Below, one piece after another: positions 1-4,237 of a stretch of DNA of 7,406 bases. A model generated the notes under the pieces. It was not told the DNA's origin and ran no database searches. It saw nothing but the letters and a program-made list of their open reading frames with translations. The stretch spans positions 1 through 7,406 of the forward strand of contig JAUUSJ010000181.1 of assembly GCA_030841965.1 (NCBI GenBank), written 5' to 3'. How positions within the stretch are numbered: position 1 is the stretch's first letter; every line of letters starts with the position of its first letter. The stretch is from Blautia sp. (GTDB lineage: Bacteria; Bacillota; Clostridia; Lachnospirales; Lachnospiraceae). The position numbers and the translations under genes are program-made.

Positions 1-2
1 GC

Positions 3-149
3 AAAGCTAAGTATATCGAAAAATCGCTCCACTCTCTATCGTTTTTGGGGCATATCCCTGCCTCCTCTCTCCGCTGTGTATTGGCTAAACATAAATCTGT
101 GGTTGATGTATTGGATGCATCTGATACCTCTGTTTATTCCTATATATAA
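3..149 (+). CDS. Possible 3' end of an unidentified gene (left-edge partial)
   Basis: Frame 3 is open from the left edge to a TAA at 147-149 and would give a C-terminal tail ending in DASDTSVYSYI. I do not recognise the protein. Frame 1 is also open through this stretch (to a TAG near 205), so openness alone does not decide. The frame 3 peptide looks more like a normal soluble protein tail, whereas the frame 1 peptide is rich in Trp, Ile and Leu. No start is visible, because it would lie left of the window. The call rests only on frame openness and composition. Confidence 0.3.
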   Translation, partial: KAKYIEKSLHSLSFLGHIPASSLRCVLAKHKSVVDVLDASDTSVYSYI

Positions 150-206
150 TACGTGTTATGCTTGGATAATGAAGGTTGGATGTGGGTTAATAAATGGTAA
201 GATATA

Positions 207-223
207 GGTTTTAGGAGGAGATG
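207..223 (+). promoter_or_regulatory. Ribosome binding site of the TenI-like gene
   Basis: TAGGAGGAG lies about 5 bases before the ATG at 226 and fixes that start. A weak promoter candidate, TTGGAT near 176 with a GATATA-like -10 about 19 bp later, lies just upstream. The spacing is poor, so I do not assert it. Confidence 0.6.
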
Positions 224-225
224 GA

Positions 226-825
226 ATGAGTGACATATATGAAAATATTGATATGAATGGTATTATTGCTGTGACAAATCGCAGTTTATGTGAGAGACCG
301 TTTTTAGAGCAGATAGAGAGAGTTTGCAGAAAAAAACCGAGAGCGATTATTCTTCGGGAGAAGGATTTGACAAAAGAGGAGTATTATGAGTTGGCGAAGG
401 ATGTAAATGAGATTTGTGAGAAGTATAAAGTTTTGTTCATTCCTCATACATTTTTAGAAGTAGCGAGAGAGTTGAATATTGATAGAATTCATCTTCCTTT
501 GGCAAAGGTTGAGGAGTTTTCAAAAAATGCTAAGGAAAGTCTTGCTTTTTTTCAGACGATCGGTGTTTCTACTCATTCTGTGGAGGATGCGTTGCTAGCA
601 CAGAAATTGGGTGCAACTTATATCACTGCAGGACATATTTATACGACAGACTGTAAAAAAGGATTGGCTCCGCGGGGATTAGCGTTTTTAAAGGACGTCT
701 GTCAGGCGGTTGAAATTCCAGTATATGGAATAGGTGGAATTAATCTGGATGAGGAAAAAATAAAAGCGGTGAAGGAAGCTGGGGCGACTGGCTCTTGTGT
801 TATGTCGGCAATGATGAGGGTTTAG
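226..825 (+). CDS. tenI: TenI/ThiE-superfamily protein, most like thiazole tautomerase TenI
   Basis: A 199-residue TIM-barrel protein of the thiamine phosphate synthase superfamily, full length for the family and cytosolic. ThiE joins the thiazole and pyrimidine halves of thiamine; TenI isomerises the thiazole phosphate. Seen here: LREKD at 43-47, HTF at 74-76 where ThiE has an Asn-Asp pair, HLP at 89-91 where ThiE usually has HLGQ, STHS at 115-118, GHIYTTDCKKG at 136-146, and the phosphate-binding GIGGI at 168-172. The GHxxxTDCKKGL stretch and the missing Asn-Asp pair match my memory of Bacillus subtilis TenI better than ThiE, so thiamine phosphate synthase activity is doubtful. The start has a strong ribosome site. 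No other thiamine gene is visible in the window. Automatic pipelines would probably name it thiamine phosphate synthase. I am confident in the superfamily, less so in TenI over ThiE. Confidence 0.85.
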   Translation: MSDIYENIDMNGIIAVTNRSLCERPFLEQIERVCRKKPRAIILREKDLTKEEYYELAKDVNEICEKYKVLFIPHTFLEVARELNIDRIHLPLAKVEEFSKNAKESLAFFQTIGVSTHSVEDALLAQKLGATYITAGHIYTTDCKKGLAPRGLAFLKDVCQAVEIPVYGIGGINLDEEKIKAVKEAGATGSCVMSAMMRV

Positions 826-880
826 GTTTATTCTTTAAAATTGTGTAGCGCAATCTGATAAGGGTTACAATGAATTAGAA

Positions 881-910
881 GCAGATATGACCCATATGGG
901 TCACACCTGC
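881..910 (+). terminator. Large stem-loop after the TenI-like gene, possible terminator
   Basis: A perfect 16-bp palindrome, TGACCCATATGGGTCA (888-903), is framed by GCAG (881-884) and CTGC (907-910), giving a longer hairpin. A T-rich run starts about 15 bases later, which is too far for a classic intrinsic terminator. It sits between two convergent genes. It could instead be a protein-binding palindrome. Confidence 0.4.
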
Positions 911-949
911 CTCTGTTTGGGAGAATTTTTATTTTTATTTATCTTTATT

Positions 950-1741
950 TTATTTATCTTTTATTTTATTTATTTCTTTGGTTAAAGCTGGAACAATTTC
1001 AAATAAGTCACCTACGATACCGTAATCTGCAATATCAAAAATTGGAGCATTAGAATCTGTATTAATTGCTACGATTACATCACTGCCGTTCATTCCTGCT
1101 TGATGTTGGATTGCTCCAGAAATACCACAGGCAATATACAATTTAGGAGTTACAGTCTTTCCTGTTTGTCCAACTTGATGAATATGAGAAATCCAACCAG
1201 CGTCTACGGCTGCCCGACTGGCACCTACAGCTCCACCTAAAGCTTGAGCAAGTTCTTCTATCAGGGCAAAATTTTTGCCATCTTTTAAACCTCTTCCTCC
1301 AGAAACAATAATATCTGCATCTTCAATTGCGATATCACCGCTTGTCTGAGCTTTGATAAATTCTAGAAATTTGACGATATTTGTTTCTTGTGGAAGATGG
1401 ATATGTTCTTTTATGATTTCACCTTTTCGGGTGTAATCTGGTTGCCCTTTTTTAAATGCACCAGGTCTTACCGTTCCCATTTGAGGACGGGTATCGGCAC
1501 ACAAGATGGTCGCCATAAGATTACCTCCAAAAGCAGGGCGGGTATAAGCGATGTTTTTGCTTTCTTCATCAATTGCGAGACCTGTACAATCGGCAGTAAG
1601 TCCTGTATGTTCTTTGACGGCAGTACGACTTCCTAAATCTCTACCATTGTTAGTAGCTCCAATAAAGATTGCGCTAGGCTTATATTTTTCAATCAGTTCT
1701 ACCAGAGCATAACTTTGCTTTTCTGCATCAAAATATAATAA
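950..1741 (-). pseudogene. etfA: Electron transfer flavoprotein alpha subunit, 5' part cut off by the integrated element
   Basis: EtfA carries FAD and, with EtfB, moves electrons between dehydrogenases such as butyryl-CoA dehydrogenase and other carriers in the cytosol. The remaining frame encodes 263 residues, against roughly 330-400 in intact homologues. It begins YFDAEKQSYALVEL at the cut and runs through GATNNGRDLGSR and TRPAFGGN to the C-terminal FAD domain. That domain shows GGRGLKDGKNF, the AxxVDAGW segment, the signature LYIACGISGAIQHQAGM, then AINTDSNAPIFDIADYGIVG. A TAA occurs in frame at 1742-1744. The only in-frame ATG left (1514-1516) starts deep inside the protein and would give 188 residues lacking the N-terminal subdomain. 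The N-terminal part should lie on the far side of the element. A bidirectional terminator at 1840-1892 blocks read-through from the element. The C-terminal Lys-rich tail is encoded by a low-complexity TTTATTT repeat. Confidence 0.88.
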
Positions 1742-1750
1742 TTATTTCAA

Positions 1751-1774
1751 GAATCCGCATAAATACTGGATTTC
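1751..1774. other. Inverted repeat at the element's left end, candidate attachment or integrase core site
   Basis: AATCC (1752-1756) and GGATT (1768-1772) flank GCATAAATACT, about ten bases inside the point where etfA is interrupted. The same GCATAAATACT, framed by a different but again complementary pair (AAACC and GGTTT), occurs in both arms of the origin inverted repeat near 7015-7033 and 7174-7196. Position at the boundary suggests an integrase site, but function is inferred. Confidence 0.45.
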
Positions 1775-1803
1775 CGAGCCTAAAAAATCTAAAAATTAAA
1801 GAT

Positions 1804-1823
1804 TTTACGACAGATTTACGACA
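1804..1823. repeat. Two direct TTTACGACA repeats, candidate integrase arm sites
   Basis: TTTACGACA occurs at 1804-1812 and 1815-1823, 11 bp apart, about 60 bp inside the element end. Short direct repeats near an end are typical of tyrosine-integrase arm-binding sites. The integrase itself is not in the window. Confidence 0.4.
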
Positions 1824-1839
1824 AAATTTCCAAAAACAT

Positions 1840-1892
1840 AAAAAGACAGGGTGGAAAGTCCAAAATATAGACTATCTATCCCTGTCTTTTTT
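1840..1892. terminator. Bidirectional intrinsic terminator at the left end of the element
   Basis: A run of A and then GACAGGG (1840-1851) pairs with CCCTGTC followed by six T (1880-1892). It is strong on both strands. On the - strand it ends transcription of the DUF1492-like gene before it reaches the etfA remnant. Confidence 0.8.
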
Positions 1893-1988
1893 GCTTGCTA
1901 TTTCATATTTGCTCGGTTAAGATGCATCCCTATTTTGGGACTCTGCTATGTTTGCTCGGTCAAGTACTTTTTGAAATTCTTTTAGGGC

Positions 1989-2366
1989 TTATCTGTGTAA
2001 CTGAAAGATATACCCCTCACTATACCCCACTTTCTTAGGTATTTCTTGCCATGATTTTAGATATACGTATCTATTTATTAAGACTTGCTTTTGATTAAAG
2101 TCTGGTAGTTCATCTATTTCCAACGCAAGCTCAATTTGTAAATTGGTCATTTCTTCTTTTCGTTCCTTGATTTCACGCTCTATATCGTCTATCTTTGCAT
2201 ACAAAGAGCCGAACTTGTCTATATTACGGCTTGTTTGCACTCTTTCCTCCTCTGGACTTCCAGCAGAGAAATACATACATTCTTTTAAGCGTTCTTTTCG
2301 TGTTGTTAGACGGTTTATTTTGGAATCTATCTTTTTTACTTGCTCTAAATATTCCTTGGCTGTCAC
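1989..2366 (-). CDS. DUF1492/ArpU-like phage transcriptional regulator, probably shortened by a stop codon
   Basis: A 125-residue protein. Residues 1-84 are a charged helix, probably coiled coil (KEYLEQVKKIDSKINRL and a later EREIKERKEEM). Residues 92-125 form a sigma-region-4-like helix-turn-helix (NQKQVLINRYVYLKSWQEI, then YSEGYIFQLHR). The family includes regulators of phage late and packaging genes, and this is the likely role. The GTG start (2364-2366) is supported by AGGAGGG 8 bases upstream; a possible -10 TATACT lies further upstream with a poor -35, as expected for an activated promoter. The frame ends in TAA exactly where relatives continue with a basic residue. Reading on gives ALKEFQKVLDRANIAES, a normal-looking family tail, so a nonsense change is likely. 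The gene ends about 100 bp before the bidirectional terminator. It is the last gene before the element boundary. Confidence 0.72.
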   Translation of the reverse strand: MTAKEYLEQVKKIDSKINRLTTRKERLKECMYFSAGSPEEERVQTSRNIDKFGSLYAKIDDIEREIKERKEEMTNLQIELALEIDELPDFNQKQVLINRYVYLKSWQEIPKKVGYSEGYIFQLHR

Positions 2367-2458
2367 GGCTTTTACCCTCCTAGATATGGTTTTGTTTGGA
2401 GATTAGTATATATGATTTTGTGAGCGTTGGGAACAGCCTTATTTGAAGTTTAGGTTTT

Positions 2459-2587
2459 TTAGGGGAAATATGCCGTTACACAAGAAAAGTATATATCCGC
2501 TGTCTTTAATTGCTTTGTAATTTCCTTCTGTTTAATATCACCTAGAATTAGCAATTCTACACACTTTTTTTGCTTCAGAGTAAGCAT
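2459..2587 (-). pseudogene. Truncated phage-type HTH peptide (small-terminase-like N-terminus)
   Basis: A 42-residue frame that begins MLTLKQKKCVELLILGD and continues KQKEITKQL. GGGGAGGG lies 6 bases before the ATG (2585-2587). The first 27 residues match the opening pattern of phage HTH proteins of the phBC6A51 / small-terminase type (LTxKQxKxIELLxxGxxxQKEIAxxL). After helix 2 the family pattern stops and an unrelated tail, KTADIYFSCVTAYFP, follows. The recognition helix and everything after it are missing, so this looks like a deletion remnant. The junction lies near a GTAACGGC motif found at two other places in the element. The leader of the DUF1492-like gene follows directly. Its upstream region holds a LexA-like operator pair at 2643-2669. 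I infer that an original, possibly packaging-related, gene was lost; a functional small peptide cannot be excluded. Confidence 0.5.
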
Positions 2588-2642
2588 CGCATACCCTCCC
2601 CTCATTAAAATTTATTAAAAATTTGCCGTGCCTTTCTTTTAT

Positions 2643-2669
2643 CGAACTGGTATTCACAACACTAGTTCG
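2643..2669. promoter_or_regulatory. LexA-like operator pair upstream of the truncated HTH peptide
   Basis: CGAAC-tggt-ATTC and, 13 bp on, CAAC-acta-GTTCG. Both resemble the Gram-positive LexA/DinR box GAAC-N4-GTTC with one mismatched half. The pair has the same 13-bp spacing as the pair at 3606-3631 and lies 56 bp upstream of the peptide start at 2587. Confidence 0.5.
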
Positions 2670-2997
2670 ATTTCTTGATTTCTTGTGGAATACTAAGTTT
2701 TGCTAAGCTCTGCTTTTTTTCAATTTCTTCTCAAATGTTAAGTTTTGTTAAGTTCTCACATCCCTATTCTCAAGTACCGAAATGGTAGCAGGACAAAAAG
2801 AAGATGAAGAGGACAAATTCAATAACGAATCGTTATCGAGTTTGGGACAGCTAAGTTTCTGCTGCCAAATTAAGATATCTGTAGAGTGCTGTATAAGCAT
2901 TGAATTTGCTCTTATTTGGCTTTTAGATGGTGAAAAGGGTTATTCCAGCCGTTACAAGAAAAAGCCATCTGAGGGCAAATTTAGGCATTTGGGAGCA

Positions 2998-3043
2998 ACA
3001 AAAAAGAGTACCAAGGCAAGGGGGTGGTAATGCTTGGTACTCT
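2998..3043 (-). terminator. Strong - strand intrinsic terminator
   Basis: A perfect 11-bp stem, AGAGTACCAAG (3005-3015) with CTTGGTACTCT (3033-3043). On the - strand it is followed by TTTTTTGTTG. It ends the short transcript predicted from the promoter at 3094-3122. Confidence 0.8.
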
Positions 3044-3122
3044 AACGATATATCCTAATGACATATGAGGAGCATTGAATCATATCATGCTTTATTATCC
3101 CATATCTGACTGGAAAAAGCAA
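2998..3122 (-). ncRNA. Predicted small RNA of about 90 nt with promoter and terminator
   Basis: On the - strand, TTGCTT (3117-3122), a 17-bp spacer and GATAAT (3094-3099) form a good promoter. The strong terminator at 3005-3043 follows, giving an RNA from about 3087 to 2998. A lone perfect LexA-like box, GAAC-acca-GTTC (3132-3143), lies just upstream of the -35. The only internal frame is 13 codons without a ribosome site, so I favour a non-coding RNA. Target and function are unknown. Confidence 0.5.
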
Positions 3123-3131
3123 GCAAAAAAT

Positions 3132-3143
3132 GAACACCAGTTC
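3132..3143. promoter_or_regulatory. LexA-like box upstream of the predicted - strand small RNA
   Basis: GAAC-acca-GTTC is a perfect match to the inner Gram-positive LexA consensus. It lies 9 bp upstream of the -35 hexamer at 3117-3122, a little far for simple repression. Confidence 0.45.
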
Positions 3144-3228
3144 TTTAAAAACTACGCTAATCGGAGATTTCGGAGACCCTAAAGAGGACAAGATTCACCA
3201 GATTATCATGAACTCAATATACACCTCA

Positions 3229-3261
3229 TGACACCATATGATATCTGCTGACACCATATGA
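3229..3261. repeat. 13-bp direct repeat, two turns of the helix apart
   Basis: TGACACCATATGA occurs at 3229-3241 and 3249-3261, 20 bp start to start, just upstream of the + strand promoter at 3276-3304. The phasing fits a regulator bound on one face of the DNA. Confidence 0.55.
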
Positions 3262-3275
3262 CACTAATTTGACTC

Positions 3276-3304
3276 TTGCAATATTTGCCTTAATGTGCTA
3301 TATT
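3276..3304 (+). promoter_or_regulatory. Promoter of the candidate antisense (antitoxin-like) RNA
   Basis: TTGCAA (3276-3281), 17 bp, TATATT (3299-3304). It has the same form as the promoter at 4132-4160 (TTGCAA, 17 bp, TATAGT). Start of transcription is expected near 3311. Confidence 0.6.
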
Positions 3305-3310
3305 GAGAAT

Positions 3311-3346
3311 ACAAAAATACCGCCACTATGTAGTGAATAGTGACGG
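3311..3346 (-). terminator. Terminator for the leftward short-peptide transcript
   Basis: On the - strand a 10-bp stem with one mismatch (3337-3346 with 3320-3329) is followed by TATTTTTGT (3311-3319). It lies 50 bp past the stop of the 14-residue peptide and overlaps the 5' end of the antisense RNA. Confidence 0.6.
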
Positions 3347-3395
3347 CTAAAGGAAAACCAGAAGATAGATGAAGCCTATCCGCTCTGGTATTAAG

Positions 3396-3440
3396 TCAAC
3401 AGTTACAAAATAATTCAAACAAATCTGAATATGTAACCAT
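3396..3440 (-). CDS. 14-residue peptide, candidate decayed holin-like toxin (Hol-Tox type)
   Basis: MVTYSDLFELFCNC is preceded by AAAGGAGGGG 4 bases before the ATG, one of the best ribosome sites in the element. The opening MVTYxxLF is, to my knowledge, typical of the small clostridial holin-like toxin peptides, which then have a membrane helix of about 20 residues. Here a TGA follows at once and the later codons are not hydrophobic, so the toxin core is absent. The frame can be extended upstream to 86 residues, but only without a ribosome site, so I use the ATG at 3440. The upstream region holds LexA-like operators (3606-3631) and the downstream region a terminator (3311-3346). A + strand RNA covers it antisense. 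It may be a remnant, a regulatory leader, or a true tiny peptide. Confidence 0.45.
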   Translation of the reverse strand: MVTYSDLFELFCNC

Positions 3441-3445
3441 GAAAC

Positions 3446-3478
3446 CCCTCCTTTCGTAAGATTGGAGGGATTTTTCTT
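3446..3478 (+). terminator. + strand terminator overlapping the peptide ribosome site
   Basis: CCCTCC (3446-3451) pairs with GGAGGG (3464-3469), followed by TTTTTCTTT. On the opposite strand the same bases form the ribosome site of the 14-residue peptide, so this stem could also hide that site in the mRNA. Confidence 0.6.
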
Positions 3479-3481
3479 TAT

Positions 3482-3566
3482 GCAAGATATTCCCTGTTTT
3501 CTTCCTATATCGCCGTGGATTGGCGTACTTATACAAGAATATACGCAATATTTTCCCTGTTTTGGT
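3482..3566. repeat. Block A: copy of a roughly 85-bp repeated element
   Basis: It begins and ends with a 22-bp repeat (GCAAGATATTCCCTG... at 3482 and GCAATATTTTCCCTG... at 3545), 63 bp apart, with ATCGCCGTGGAT between them. Block B at 4049-4133 has the same plan and spacing. Block A lies in the expected 5' untranslated region of the short-peptide mRNA. Frames through it are broken by stops, so it is probably not protein coding. Confidence 0.7.
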
Positions 3567-3605
3567 AGCAGGGGATAGAAAGTTGTATAACAACGAATAT
3601 TTTAA

Positions 3606-3631
3606 CGAACTGGTATTCGGAACACCAGTTC
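3606..3631. promoter_or_regulatory. LexA-like operator pair near the probable short-peptide promoter
   Basis: CGAAC-tggt-ATTCG (3606-3619) and a perfect GAAC-acca-GTTC (3620-3631), 13 bp apart. Together they can also form an 8-bp hairpin. A weak leftward -10 (TTATAC, near 3587) lies close by, so LexA could repress transcription into block A and the peptide. Identification is by consensus only. Confidence 0.5.
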
Positions 3632-3667
3632 TCTTTTGCGTTCTTAAATTTCTCATTTTCTCAAGAT

Positions 3668-3711
3668 ACTAACATTTACTAACAAGTCTAGTTTTGTCTA
3701 GTAATTTCTAG
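3668..3711. repeat. Hexamer-N4-hexamer elements upstream of the second LexA-like pair
   Basis: Read on the - strand: CTAGAA-ATTA-CTAGAC (3696-3711), CTAGAC-AAAA-CTAGAC (3686-3701) and GTTAGT-AAAT-GTTAGT (3668-3683). Each repeats a hexamer at a 10-bp period. The form is shared with elements at 2692-2707, 2737-2752, 3753-3768, 3792-3807 and 3867-3882. Confidence 0.65.
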
Positions 3712-3736
3712 TAATTTTCATTTGGCATCAGGAGAA

Positions 3737-3884
3737 ATAATTTCTTCTGAAACTGAAGTTTTCTTAAGTAGTTTTCTAATTTCTTTTGAGACTTGAGTAA
3801 TCTTGAGTGCTTGAGTTAGGAAAAGGGTACGCACATTATTCACCCCCTTACTAATTTCTTTTGAAACTGGAGTAATCTTGAGTA
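3737..3884. repeat. 34-bp unit in three copies
   Basis: Copies at 3737-3770, 3776-3809 and 3851-3884. The last two agree at 31 of 34 bases; the first is more diverged. Each contains one hexamer-N4-hexamer element (CTTAAG-AAAA-CTTCAG, CTCAAG-ATTA-CTCAAG, CTCAAG-ATTA-CTCCAG on the - strand) next to CTAATTTCTTTTGA-like sequence. Confidence 0.7.
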
Positions 3885-3934
3885 GCCGTTACAGATAAAA
3901 GCTATCTTTTTCCATTTCTCTGCTGCCATTTGGA

Positions 3935-3965
3935 CAAAAAGAAAAGCCCTCTAAGCAAATAGAGG
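3935..3965 (-). terminator. - strand terminator downstream of block B
   Basis: A 6-bp stem (CCTCTA at 3948-3953 with TAGAGG at 3960-3965) is followed on the - strand by GCTTTTCTTTTTGT. It would end a leftward transcript through block B, in the way the terminator at 3311-3346 serves block A. Confidence 0.5.
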
Positions 3966-4048
3966 ACTCTTCATAATAGCTGAAAATCATACAAGAAAAA
4001 AAGACGAAAAAATTTTCATCTTGATAATACCACATGGAAAAGAAGTTT

Positions 4049-4133
4049 GCAATATTTTCCTTGTTTTCTTCGTGTATCGCCGTGGATGAGCGAGCAAGTG
4101 AAAGAAATAACACAAAATATTCCTTGTTTTCTT
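4049..4133. repeat. Block B: second copy of the roughly 85-bp repeated element
   Basis: The 22-bp repeat occurs at 4049-4070 and 4112-4133, again exactly 63 bp apart, with ATCGCCGTGGAT between. It aligns with block A over its full length at roughly two thirds identity. Unlike block A it is not followed by a good ribosome site and MVTYSDLF peptide. Confidence 0.7.
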
Positions 4134-4160
4134 GCAAAGCTTAGGAAGATATGATATAGT
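4132..4160 (+). promoter_or_regulatory. Promoter of a short + strand RNA
   Basis: TTGCAA (4132-4137), 17 bp, TATAGT (4155-4160). The -35 overlaps the end of block B. Confidence 0.6.
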
Positions 4161-4166
4161 GACATT

Positions 4167-4237
4167 GCAAGTATTTCCATATTTAAATAGTCAAAAAGAG
4201 AGCTGCTCCTTGTATTAGTGGTGTAGGCTCTCTTTTT
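4167..4237 (+). ncRNA. Predicted small RNA of about 70 nt ending at a bidirectional terminator
   Basis: Transcription from the promoter at 4132-4160 would start near 4167 and end at the AAAAAGAGAGC / GCTCTCTTTTT stem (4193-4203 with 4227-4237). No frame with a ribosome site exists in it. It points at the 3' end of the repressor gene but stops 6 bp before the repressor stop codon. Confidence 0.45.
4193..4237. terminator. Bidirectional terminator at the 3' end of the repressor gene
   Basis: An 11-base arm on each side (4193-4203, 4227-4237) gives a stem flanked by A and T runs, so it works on both strands. It ends the repressor mRNA (stop at 4243-4245) and the short + strand RNA. Confidence 0.8.

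Larger units (their letters stand above)
3311..3480 (+). ncRNA. Candidate antisense antitoxin-like RNA of a type I toxin-antitoxin locus
   Basis: The RNA would run from about 3311 to the + strand terminator at 3446-3475 (CCCTCC stem with GGAGGG, then TTTTTCTTT), about 170 nt. It is fully antisense to the 14-residue peptide frame, its ribosome site (3445-3454) and its 3' untranslated region. It contains a hairpin at 3320-3346 and another at 3357-3389 (ACCAGA and GATAG with CTATC and TCTGGT). This geometry is that of type I systems, where a cis RNA masks a small toxic peptide mRNA. Function is inferred from arrangement only. Confidence 0.45.

Noticed and set aside
1388..1636. + strand frame opposite etfA
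   Set aside because: Shadow of the well-conserved etfA frame on the - strand.
2782..3030. 82-codon + strand frame starting MVAGQKEDEEDKF
   Set aside because: No ribosome site before the ATG, no family resemblance, and it runs through the strong - strand terminator hairpin at 3005-3043.
3441..3656. Upstream extension of the 14-residue peptide to 86 codons
   Set aside because: The extension has no ribosome site and crosses LexA-like operators and block A; the strong ribosome site sits directly before the inner ATG at 3440.
3812..3838. Tiny - strand frame MCVPFS with an AAGGGGG ribosome-like site
   Set aside because: Only six codons inside a repeat array, with no conserved context that would mark a leader peptide.
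3668..3884. CRISPR array
   Set aside because: Repeats are unevenly spaced, diverged and spacer-less, and no cas gene is present.
3889..4137. 82-codon - strand frame through block B
   Set aside because: No ribosome site. Its apparent repeats (ENKEYF, ENKENI) come from the DNA repeats, and in block A the matching frame is broken by stops.
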